Shown in pieces: positions 23,829 to 33,662 of a stretch of DNA of 64,000 bases. The DNA lies in the NCBI GenBank assembly GCA_037954665.1, contig JBBMOL010000098.1, positions 1,364,001-1,428,000 of the forward strand. Direction: 5' to 3'. The notes beneath the pieces are model-generated. The model had not been told where the DNA came from. It saw nothing but the letters and a program-made list of their open reading frames with translations, and ran no database searches. This DNA comes from Laguncularia racemosa. Lineage: Eukaryota > Streptophyta > Magnoliopsida > Myrtales > Combretaceae. Each line of letters opens with the position of its first letter. Positions within the stretch are counted from its first letter, which is position 1. Made by a program: the position numbers and the translations under genes.

Positions 23829-24800
23829 TCTCCTCGGGCCTCAAGAAGATTTATCCTCAAATCTGATAGGTCATCATGAATATCATCCGTTAAATATGGT
23901 GATAGATTTACAACATTAAAGGTGGCTGAGATGCCATACTTTCCTGGCAATTCTATTATGTATGCGTTGTTATTAATGCGTCTAACAATTCTAAAAGGTC
24001 CATATGCTCTAGGTGATAGCTTTTGTGACTTCTTATGAGGAAACCTGTCTTTACTGAGATTAATCTAGACTAGGTCACCTAAATTATAAATTATAGTTTT
24101 CCTATTCTTGTTTCCCTAAAGTTTTTGTTGCTCTTGTTTTTTGATGAAGTTTTTGAATCTCCTTGGCTCGCTCAACTCCACTTAGGCTCTCTTACTTTGT
24201 TGCCGATCTTGCTATAAGATCTAATGGAAGAGTAGGATTATAGCCATACATGACTTTAAAGGGAGACTTACTGGTTGAACTATGAGTAGACCTATTGTAA
24301 GCGAACTCGATAATAGGAAGACATAAGTCCCAATCAGTAAGATTCTTGCCAACCATTGCTCTTAGTAATGTGCCAAGAGTGTAATTAACAACTTCGGTTT
24401 GGCCGTCAGTTTATGGATGACAAGAGGTACTATACATAAGTTTAGTACCAAGTCTTCCCCATAGTGTCTTCTAGAAGAAGCTAAGAAACTTAGTGTCTCT
24501 ATCAGACACTAAATTGTGTGGAATACCATATAATTTTACAATTTCCTGCACAAAAAGGTTAGCTATAAAAAGTGCATCTTTTGCTTTGTAACAAGGCACA
24601 AAATGGGACATTTTGCTGAATCTATCAACAACCACCATGATAGAATCCTTTTCTCTTTGAGTCCTAGGCAGACCCAAAACAAAATCCATGCCAATATCAA
24701 TGCAGAGTTTAGTAGGTATAAGCAAAGGCATATATTCACCTTGAACACCTTTCTTCCCTTTTGCTCTTTTGCAAACTTCACACCTTTCTAGCACCCTATG
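23829..24800 (-). pseudogene. Element B integrase core and C-terminus
   Basis: The minus strand after the element C insertion gives VLERCEVCKRAKG (the CxxC of the zinc-binding region), then LPRTQREKDSIMVVVDRFSK with the first catalytic Asp, LVSDRDTKFLSFFW with the second, and HPQTDGQTEVVN with the Glu. All three catalytic acidic residues are present. The C-terminal part ends with GISATFNVVNLSPYL, then DLRINLLEARGDD, then enters the LTR. The N-terminal half of the zinc-binding region is on the far side of element C at 29643-29800. Stops accumulate towards the C-terminus. Confidence 0.8.
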
Positions 24801-25814
24801 TGATGGGAAAATTTCTGACACTGTCAACCTTTTTAGAACCCAATTTGGATGATGATCCAAATTGCTCATATTTACCTTATGTCTTTATTTCTAATAAAAA
24901 TTTGAGAATAATCTTACAGGTACAATGATAATTCTCCATGGGATGCCAATATGTCCTACAACTTCTGTTGGACACAGAACATTTTTCAAGATGACAATCA
25001 AAGACCCGCTGCGATTGTTTTCCTATTTTGAGGCATTGGATCATAAAGACTTATGTTATTTTGCATCTTGTAATTGTTTTATGAACTATTTTGGTTGTAT
25101 TTTGTTTTTGGGACACTTTTATTTCTTTGTAACTTTCATTTAGGGTTAGCCACCTTAAAAGTGGCAAACTTGTAATTTTGAGCACTTTTTAACCTTAGGA
25201 GTAGCAAGTATAAATACTTGCTTAAGAGAGGGTTTGAGGGGGGAATATATTTTTCATATTATACACTTCATATTCACGTGAGAATTAAGGTTCCTAATTG
25301 TCATTAGACTCTTATCAATTTCAATCCCAATAGTTGAAATTATAGCGAGTGCAACACCTTGAAATTGTGAGTTGTATCAATTTCATTTTGTTGTGATTTC
25401 TTTTCTTCTCTAGTGTGTCATATCTAGGGGTGAATTGAGATAGTTCTTGAACAGATTTGCTTCTAATTGTTGTCGAATTCTTGTGTTTAATTAAGATCCC
25501 TTGCAATTGAATTCGAATCATCCTTGAGAATTCCTCTTGAAAACGTGATTTTCACTTGTGGAAAGGAGTCCTTAGAATTGAGGTTTTCTTTTGAATTTTT
25601 AGATTATTTTCGTGGGATTATATGTGATTAGGGTGTTATTAGAAGAGATTATCATTGTGGTATTACAATTGTAACATTGAGCATTTGGAATTCATTACAT
25701 CTTCACTAGGGTTCACGTGAATTTTGCCCCTTGTGGAGCCGGTTTGTTGTTGACTTGAGATTACTTTTTTCTTGAGTCTTTTAATTGTGCTTCTAAGTGG
25801 AATTAGGCACATCA
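24801..25814 (+). repeat. Element C 5' LTR
   Basis: Starts TGATGGGAAAATTTC and ends TTAGGCACATCA. Core promoter candidates are an imperfect dyad gccaccttaaaagtggc (25149-25165) and, 38 bp on, the perfect dyad gcaagtataaatacttgc (25204-25221) containing TATAAATA, followed by agagagggtttgagggggg. Confidence 0.9.
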
Positions 25815-25820
25815 TCTTTT

Positions 25821-25832
25821 TGGTATCAGAGC
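25821..25832 (+). other. Primer binding site of element C (initiator Met tRNA)
   Basis: TGGTATCAGAGC, the classic plant primer site complementary to the 3' end of initiator methionine tRNA, starts six bases after the LTR end. Confidence 0.9.
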
Positions 25833-26736
25833 ACATGTTGAGAGAAGGGATTGATTGTGTTTGATTTCGTGATATACATCTTCAATTAGGGTTGATTTAG
25901 TGAAACCGCAAATTGTGTTGATTGTTGTGGTTTTGAGCTTGTGAAATTACCTTGACTTGGGATTTAATTTTCTGTTTGCTAGAGTTGGATTGGGAAGGTT
26001 GTTGCATCATTTTATGATCACTAATTTTCGTGGAAGGACAGAAGCATAAAGTGTTGTTTAATTCAACAACTTTTGGAACTTGCAAAAACTTACCAAATCC
26101 TTGCCGTGGCTTGTTGTGGCGTGGAGGAGGATGTGTAGTTTGTTGTTTTGATTTCCATTGTGTAATTCTGAATTGGTAGAGTACAATTTGCATATTGCAT
26201 TGAGTTTTGATTAGTAAGGAATTATTTGAATTCACACACATGCAATTAAGTTGTGGGAGTTAATGATTGCTATTTGAATTTGAATTCATTGTTTACCAAT
26301 TGAAGAAGGCTTGCAATTAGTGAAGTAGTTTGAATTTCAAATTGAAAGTTACTGCCTATTGTAGAATTTGGAATTCATTTATGGAAAGTCACATATTAGT
26401 CCTTTGTTATCATTATTTTCCGTGGAAGTGGAAGTCTACTTGTTATTATTATCCATTTTGTTATTGCCGTGGAAGTAACTCATCATCATTGTTGTTGTTA
26501 CTTGTGTGCTGCCGTGGAGTGACTTTTGGAAATTAAATTTGTTGCACCGTATTGTTGTGACGTGTTGTGGAGAAGAGTATTACACGTGAGTTGCAATATT
26601 ATAATTGTAACGTTAAGAGGGTTTGTTTGTTTGTCTTTTGTAGTTGCTATTGTGTGGAGTTAAGGGAAGTGAAGTAGTGGAGTGTGTACCCTTAAATCAA
26701 ATTGTTTTGAGGATCAGCATACGGGAGTTTACAACT
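25833..26736 (+). other. Leader of element C, with recurring CCGTGG words
   Basis: About 900 bp of untranslated leader. The words gccgtgg, ccgtgg or cgtgg recur, at about 26102, 26421, 26469 and 26512. The corresponding leader of element B on the minus strand is rich in the same motif, supporting common descent. Confidence 0.6.
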
Positions 26737-28680
26737 ATGTCAAATGACAGTGTGAATGGGGGAATTGGTGATGAATCCAATAGCCAGGTTGGTGGAGGTC
26801 AGGGTCGTAATGTGGCAGGTAGGAGAACTTTGGAAGAACAACTCCAGGATCTTACTACTATAGTTGCTACACTGGCAACTAGAGTTGATAGAATGACACT
26901 ACCACAACCACTAGTGGTAAACCAACCGGCACCACCTCGAGTAGCTCCACAAAACCCTCATCGAAATAAAGTAGTGGGAGATGGGAATTTAAATAGAAGG
27001 ATGGGTGAGGAGCATCTTCTAAACAGGGAAGAAAGGGATGATAATTTTGGGGTAAACCTAAATCAGAATAGGGATTTCAGGCCACCTCGGGGTTTGGAGT
27101 ATGTGAAACTACAGATGCCATCCTATGATGGCAAGGGATCGGTAGATGAATACTTAGACTGGGAGGACAAGGTCGAAGGTCTCTTCGAATGTTATGAGAT
27201 CAATGACAATACCAAGGTCCAATTGGCTGCTGTTGAATTTGTAGGGTATGCTGCACTCTGGTGGAAGAATCTGATCATCAACAGGCGTCGGGATGGAGAG
27301 GCTGAGGTTCAGACCTAGAGGGACATGAAGAGATTGTTAAGGAAAAGTTTCATTCCTGAGCACTACAAACAGGAGCTGTTTATGCGACTACAAACCTTGA
27401 GGTAGGGAGGCAAAACAGTGGATGATTATGTGCAGGAATTTAAGACCCTTATGATTAGGTGTGGGTCTGTTGAGCCTCCAGAACAAACTATAGCACGTTT
27501 TGTCTCAAGTCTAAAATATGAAATAGCGTGTATTGTTGAACTGTAGCGCTATACTACACTTGATAAGGCTATTCAGTTGGCCTTAAAAGTAGAGAGACAG
27601 AGGAGGTCCAACTTTTTTAGGGCTCCGAGCAGTAGGCTTAGTACTATTAATAGACCCATATCAGCCGACAGTTGATCTGGGGGAACAAAGGTGATAGGTG
27701 AGGGAGTAAAGGCAATGGACACTACTACCCCAACTATTATGAGAGAAAATTTACCCACTGGAAAGGGTAAAGAGGTCATGGCCCCAGAAACGAGGCAGAC
27801 TGTTCCCGGATCTACTAGTGGGAAAGCGCACCAGATAAAATGCTTTAAATGCATGGGATTTGGGCATATGGCTGCACAGTGTCCAAATAAGAGGGTGATG
27901 ACTGTAATGGAAGACACTGGGGAGGATGTTGAGGATGATCATGAACAGATTGAACCTACAGATCTACCAACAGCACTGCAGGAATATTATGATGATCATA
28001 ATGCAAACACGCCTGAGGAGCATACAGGAGGGAAATATCTACCCCTTACTGTGTTACACAGGGCTTTATCTATATCTCCTGATACCAATGATATTTAGAG
28101 AGAGAACATATTTCATACCTCTTGCAGAATCAGAGGTAACCTTTGTGTACTCATCATTGATAATGGTAGTTGCACGAATGTTATATCTGCTGCACTGGTA
28201 GACAAATTACAACTGTCTACTATCCCACATCCTAGTCCTTATCACTTGCATTAGCTAGATAATAGAGGTAGTATGCATGTTACCTTTAGGGCAAAGGTTC
28301 ATGTGAGTATCGGGCAGAATTATCATGATGATGTCCTTTGTGATATAGTCCATATGCATGCATCCCATTTACTGTTGGGTCGGCCTTGGTTGTATGATCG
28401 ACAGGTGATACATGATGGGTTTGAAAATACCTACATGATCAGCATGGGCGAGTCACGCATAGTTCTATTACCGATGACTCCATCTGAGGTCCAGGGTTTT
28501 CAAAAACAGATCAAAAATCCATCCACTACCATTTTTAGCCGAAAGAGCAGGACAACAGAGATACTAGGGTTCAGTTCCACAACTGATCCTCTAGATTTGA
28601 GGGTAAATCTTTCAGAAGCCCGAGGAGATGATGGGAAAATTTCTGACACTGTCAACCTTTTCAGAACCCAATTTGGATGA
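26737..28680 (+). pseudogene. Element C gag-protease reading frame, six nonsense codons
   Basis: A single frame from ATG 26737 to TGA 28678-28680 can be followed end to end; only point stops break it. The gag part begins MSNDSVNGGIGDE and contains a coiled coil (LEEQLQDLTTIVATLATRVD) and the capsid-type block LQMPSYDGKGSVDEYLDWED. The zinc knuckle at 27841-27882 is CFKCMGFGHMAAQC (CX2CX4HX4C). The protease follows, with LIIDNGSCTNVISAAL (family D-G/N-G-S) and HLLLGRPWLYDRQVIHDG. The frame then closes with DLRVNLSEARGDD and enters the LTR. In-frame stops lie at 27316, 27403, 27544, 27676, 28096 and 28252 (approximate codon starts). Confidence 0.85.
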
Positions 28681-29642
28681 TGATCCAAATTGCTCATATT
28701 TACCTTATGTCTTTATTTCTAATAAAAATTTGAGAATAATCTTACAGGTATAATGATAATTCTCCATGGGATGCCAATATGTCCTACAACTTCCGTTGGA
28801 CACAAAACATTTTTTAGGATGACAATCAAAGACCTACTGCGATTGTTTTCCTATTTCGAGGCATTGGATCATGAAGACTTATGTTATTTTGTATCTTGTA
28901 ATTGTTTTATGAACTATTTTGGTTGTATTTTGTTTTTGGGACACTTTTATTTCTTTGTAACTTTCATTTAGGGTTAGCCACCTTAAAAGTGGCAAACTTG
29001 TAATTTTGAGCACTTTTTAACCCTAGGAGTAGCAAGTATAAATACTTGCTTAAGAGAGGGTTTGAGGGGGGAATATATTTTGCAGATTATACACTTCATA
29101 TTCACATGAGAATTAGGGTTCCTAATTGTCATTAGACTCTTATCAATTTCAATCCAAAGAGTTGAAATTATGGCAAGTGCAACACCTTGAAATTGTGAGT
29201 TGTATCAATTTCATTTTGTTGTGATTTCTTTTCTTCTCTAGTGTGTCATATCTAGGGGTGAATTGAGATAGTTCTTGGACAGATTTGCTTCTAATTGTTG
29301 TCGAATTCTTGTGTTTAATTAAGATCCCTTGCAATTGAATTCGAATCATCCTTGAGAATTCCTCTTGAAAACGTGATTTTCACTTGTGGAAAGGAGTCCT
29401 TAGAATTGAGGTTTTCTTTTGAATTTTTGGATTATTTTCGTGGGATTATATGTGATTAGGGTGTTATTAGAAGAGATTGTCATTGTGGTATTACAATTGT
29501 AACATTGAGCATTTGGAATTCATTACATCTTCACTAAGGTTCACGTGAATTTTGCCCCTTGTGGAGCCGGTTTGTTGTTGACTTGAGATTGCTTTTTTCT
29601 TGAGTCTTTTAATTGTGCTTCTAAGTGGAATTAGGCACATCA
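28629..29642 (+). repeat. Element C 3' LTR
   Basis: Direct repeat of 24801-25814 with about 25 single-base differences and no indels. The TATA dyad is at 29032-29049. Its first 50 bases are also translated as the end of the element C reading frame. Confidence 0.9.
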
Positions 29643-30600
29643 CTGTGAACATCCTTTATCATGCCCTTCTAATAAAAATTAACATGGCTAAGGTTCTCTT
29701 CTCACCAAAATGACCAGATAATCCTCCTACATTTACTTCCCTCACCAACAATTCCCTTACAGACCCATAAGGTATACACAACTTTCTAGCTTTATACAAA
29801 AATCCATCAATCATGAATACCTCTCAAATATCTTTCCCCTAGAAAATTTCTCAATAATTGCTTTCAGATAATCATCATGCATATATTGCTCTTTCAGCAA
29901 TTCAAAACCAAGTAGTTTCGATTGAAGAGAAGTGATAAGTATATACCTATATGACAAAGCATCAGCTACCATATTCTGGTTACCTTTCTTGTACTTAATC
30001 ACATATACAAAACTCTCCAGAAACTCCACCTATTTGGCTTGGCGTTTTGACAAATTTTGCTAACCTCTGACATGTTTTAGTGACTCATGATCTGTATAGA
30101 TAATGAATTCTCTTTGAAGGAGATAATGCTCTCATGTCATCAATGCCCTCACTAAGGAATAGAATTCTTTATCATATATCTAGTAGTTCAAAGTTGCACC
30201 ACTCAAATTTTCACTAAAGTAAGCAATAAGCCTCTTATCCTACATCAACACAGCACCAATTCCTATCCCAAAAGCATTACACTCTAATTCAAAAACTTTA
30301 TCAAAATCAGGTAAAGTCAATATTAGAGCACTAATAAGTTTTACCTATATCTCCTCAAAACTCTTTTGGGCTTTCTCACCTTAAATGAAAGGAAAATTTT
30401 TATTGGTCAGTTTAGTTAATGGACTGACAATGCTACTAAAGTTATGGATAAAGCGTCTATAGAATGAAGCTAGTCCATGGAAACTTCTTACCTCATCGAC
30501 TGATTTTGGTGTTGACCATTCTCTAATAGCCCTCACTTTCTCCTCATCAACCCTGACACTAGAACTAGATACAATAAATCTCAAATATGTTACCTCGGTT
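29643..30600 (-). pseudogene. Element B RNase H and integrase zinc-binding N-terminus
   Basis: The minus strand from 30584 gives the RT connection block (VRAIREWSTPKSVDEVRSFH, GLASFYRRFI). RNase H motifs ending in FVYVIKYKKGNQNMVADALS (30029-29960) follow. The integrase N-terminus then reads LCIPYGSVRELLVREVNVGG, LSGHFGEKRTLAML, with the zinc-ligand His present. It is interrupted at 29643 by element C; the CxxC half is at 24800. Scattered stops. Confidence 0.75.
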
Positions 30601-31226
30601 TGGTAGAAGGGACACTTTTGAAGATTTGCAAATAACTACTACCCCCTCAAGATTGAAAATGCCACTTGAAGATGCTCCACATGATTTTCTAGGCTTTTGC
30701 TGTATATCAGAATATCATCAAAATAAACAATAACAAATTTACCTAGAAACTCCTTCATTACATGATTCATTAATCTCATAAATATATTAGGAGCATTACT
30801 CAAACCAAATGGCATAACCATCCATTCATACAGTCTATAGCATGTTTTAAAAGCGGTCTTTCACTCGTCTCCTTCTCTCATCCGAATTTGATAGTACCCG
30901 CTTTTAAGGTCCACCTTAGGGAACACCTGTGCACTATAAAGTTCATCTAACATATCATCAAGTCTGGGAGTAGGATACATGTATTTGATGGTAATTTTGT
31001 GAATGGCTCAGCTATCAATGCACATCCTCCAAATACCATCCTTCTTAGGGACAAGAAAGGCTGGAACAACACAAAGACTAAGACTCTCCTTAACAAAACC
31101 TCGTTCTACTAGCTCATCCACCTGGTGTTTTAACTCCTTAACCTCTTTGGGATTCATGCGATAAACAGGTCGATTTGGAAAAATTGACCTAAGTAAGAAG
31201 TCGATGGCATGCTCTATACCTCTCAA
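30601..31226 (-). pseudogene. Element B reverse transcriptase
   Basis: The minus strand gives FPNRPVYRMNPKEVKELKHQ, VDELVERGFVKESLS, VPAFLVPKKDGIWRMCIDS (fingers), a broken middle segment, then MVMPFGLSNAPNIFMRLMN and KFVIVYFDDILIYSKSLE, the catalytic YFDD with both Asp retained. This is the standard Ty3/gypsy RT. Several stops and frame changes occur. Confidence 0.8.
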
Positions 31227-31930
31227 AGGTGGTAAACCCTTTAGTAAGTTGTCAATAAAAGGTCACTATACTCATCTAATACCTGAGATACCATAGGGGA
31301 TAGATGCTGACGCCACTCCATCTTTAGGGTATATTTCATCTGCAATAAGTATATTGGGCTCTCATTTGTTATAGCCTCCTCCAACTCACACTATCCCATC
31401 AATAAGATCTTTTTCTTCCCAGATTTCTTAGCCTGTATGGGAACCGCTTTAACCTTTGATGGTTTACTAATCTATCTTTGAACCTCTTGGACCTTTGAAT
31501 GTGACATTAGGTTCAAGATGATACGTTTACCCTCTTTCTGGAATGCATAGGTATTTTTTAAGCCATCATGTAAAACCCTCCTATTATACAACCAAGGCCT
31601 GCCAAGCAATATATGGGATGCACACATAGGAAGAATGTCACATTCAATTTCATCATGATATTTACCCTCTATACTGAAAGGTACCTTAGCCCTCTGGGTA
31701 ACATGGAGACTCCTCTACTCACTTAACCAATGTAATTTATAGGGTTTTAGATGTGGGGTAGTTACAAGTTTTAATTTCCATACTAATGAGGTAGCCATAA
31801 CATTAGTATAATTACCACCATCAATAATAATAACACATAAATTACCTTATACCCTACAAGAAGTGTGAAACAAGTTTTCTCTTTGCTCATCATCAATGGT
31901 AGGAAATGAAGTCAAAGCTTGGTGTAGTAC
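31227..31930 (-). pseudogene. Element B protease
   Basis: The minus strand reads QALTSFPTIDDEQRENLFHT, then IIIDGGNYTNVMATSLVWKL, where the active-site triad is D-G-G, and SHILLGRPWLYNRRVLHDG, which is very close to the element C protease. An interdomain stretch towards RT follows. In a complete element a gag with zinc knuckle would precede this, but none is present. Two or more stops are present. Confidence 0.75.
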
Positions 31931-32778
31931 ATTAACAGATAAATATCAATAACTTGACATGGTTGCTTACTAACTTCAATAAGCCAACAACACACTTCAC
32001 ACCATGTCACCAACATGTCTTAACAACACTACAACACACGTCCACTTAATATAATAACACACCATAGCAACATGACTATGCCTCACACACAACTCCCACG
32101 GTCCACTTACACAACCTCAAGCCACACACCACGATTTCACACACTCACTCCCATGGTGTAACACACAACCACGCAATACACACACCACAGCCTCACTCAC
32201 ACACCCACGGTATAACACACAACCAATACAACACACTTACACGGTTCACCTACACACTTCCACGTCCACTTACACACCACGGCAACACAAAGGCAAATGG
32301 AAGCAAATATGAACACTTCTCTAAATGGCAAGCAATTAATTCTAACCAGTCAAAGTGCAATTAAAGTGATCAATACACAATAACTTCATAAGTAATGATT
32401 GATTTGAATTCAAAATTGTTTCCTAATTCTCCACACAAGTTGAGTAATTTTGAAAATGAACCTCCCAATTCCGAAATTTCAAGGAAACAACAAACACTAA
32501 TAAACTATAATTCAACTTATGAAATTCCAAATTATGGAATTCAATTCAAGAACTTCACCTTCTTCCACATACAATCAACTCACGGTAAATGATGTAATTT
32601 AATTTCCACACTCAATTAGAAATCACGCAAGCAATTTAAGGAATAATTCAACGTAAGACTTCAAGTTTCACTTCTCACAAATTCAATTTCGAAATGAAGG
32701 GTTAAGAACCCTAATTCCTAAATTGACAATCACAAAAATTTCCCTTCTCTAAAACTTTTGCTTTGATACCAAAAAAGA
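31931..32778 (-). other. Leader of element B, CACGG-rich, with primer site at 32760-32771
   Basis: No coding motif. On the plus strand, words such as ccacggt, cacggt and ccacgtcc alternate with acacac runs (32090-32290). The minus strand thus shows the same CCGTGG-type motif as the leader of element C. The primer site is TGGTATCAAAGC on the minus strand. The protease follows directly, so gag was lost between leader and protease. Confidence 0.6.
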
Positions 32779-33662
32779 TGATGTGCTTAAGTGATCTCAA
32801 TACCAATCAACAAGAACATACATACAATTGATTCAAATCCAATTAAATGGCATGAATAAGTTGTAAGTAAAATTCCCAAATGGCGTGATAAGTTTATGAT
32901 GTGCCTCAATTGATATATTGTAATTACATAAAGTCAATTGAATAATCAATTGATTAAGTCCATAATTGGCGTGAACCCCTAATCCTTATGCACCCTAATT
33001 GGGTGTGAAAAGAACCAATGAAACAACCAATTATAAACTAAATATGACACACTAGTAATAATTGGAAGCAACTCAAGAAATATTGATATAACTCATAATA
33101 CTCCTTAAGCCAGCTCACCAAAATTTCACAAAGAAATTGATAAGAGTATATGCATGTAAGAGGATGTTTCTCACGGCAACAAAGTCTGAAAAATGATGTC
33201 AAAAAAAGCTTCCTCAAAACCCTAGTTAGTAAGTATTTATACTTACTCCAATTAGGATAAAAATAACACAACAAATTACAAATAAGCCACTTAAGTGGCC
33301 GGTTCTTAAAACAACAAATTACAAGTACAAATAGTCTTCAAGTGGCCGGTTCTTAAAACAACAAATTACAAGTACAAATAGTCTTCAAGTGGCCGGTTCT
33401 TCACTTCAATTGAACACATTGTGGACCATTAGATGTGAGTCCAAGAATGTCTCACAATTTGATCCTTAGCATATTTTATTTGCTATCTTGTAAAACCGAT
33501 AAATGTACTTGCTAGAATGCACAACAGTTATATAATGCAAAAGTAGATATTAAATCAACATCCTCAAGGTCTAATTGTTCATCGAGGACCCTCATTGCTA
33601 GATTTTGTAATCCCTTTACTCGTGCTCTAGTGATTGGTCCTATAGGGATTTGATTCCTATCA
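32779..33662 (-). repeat. Element B 5' LTR (884 bp), with two extra 47-bp repeats
   Basis: Matches 23039-23828 with about 9% differences plus 94 additional bases. The extra bases are two identical 47-bp units at 33297-33343 and 33344-33390, each starting ggccggttcttaaaacaac. The TATA dyad here reads gtaagtatttatacttac (33229-33246): both arms have changed and symmetry is kept. Confidence 0.85.

Larger units (their letters stand above)
24801..29642 (+). mobile_element. Element C: young gypsy element with gag and protease only
   Basis: LTRs 24801-25814 and 28629-29642 are equal in length (1014 bp), start TGATGGG and end GCACATCA, and differ at about 25 sites counted by eye. The flanks are ctatg (24796-24800) and ctgtg (29643-29647). 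The primer site TGGTATCAGAGC is at 25821-25832. The body codes for gag and protease, then jumps to the C-terminal end of pol; RT, RNase H and integrase are absent. It sits inside the integrase of element B, and both halves of that integrase read on either side. Confidence 0.9.
23039..33662 (-). mobile_element. Element B: Ty3/gypsy retrotransposon lacking gag, interrupted by element C
   Basis: The LTRs are 32779-33662 (5', minus orientation) and 23039-23828 (3'). The flanks are ctatc (23034-23038) and ccatc (33663-33667), a 5-bp target duplication with one mismatch, inside the gag-protease ORF of element A. The primer site on the minus strand (32771-32760) reads TGGTATCAAAGC, near the initiator-Met type TGGTATCAGAGC. 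Order: leader, protease, RT, RNase H, integrase, with the pol frame running into the 3' LTR. No gag is present between leader and protease. LTRs differ at about 70 of 790 positions counted by eye. Confidence 0.85.

Noticed and set aside
24801..24869. N-terminus MSNLDHHPNWVLK of the integrase frame 24471-24869
   Set aside because: These codons lie in the LTR of element C read backwards; the integrase proper starts at VLERCEVCKRAKG.
33512..33662. Coding end of element A gag (GPITRARVKGLQNL tail)
   Set aside because: This part is the LTR of element B; the motif belongs to the pol tail of B and only by chance continues the gag frame of A.
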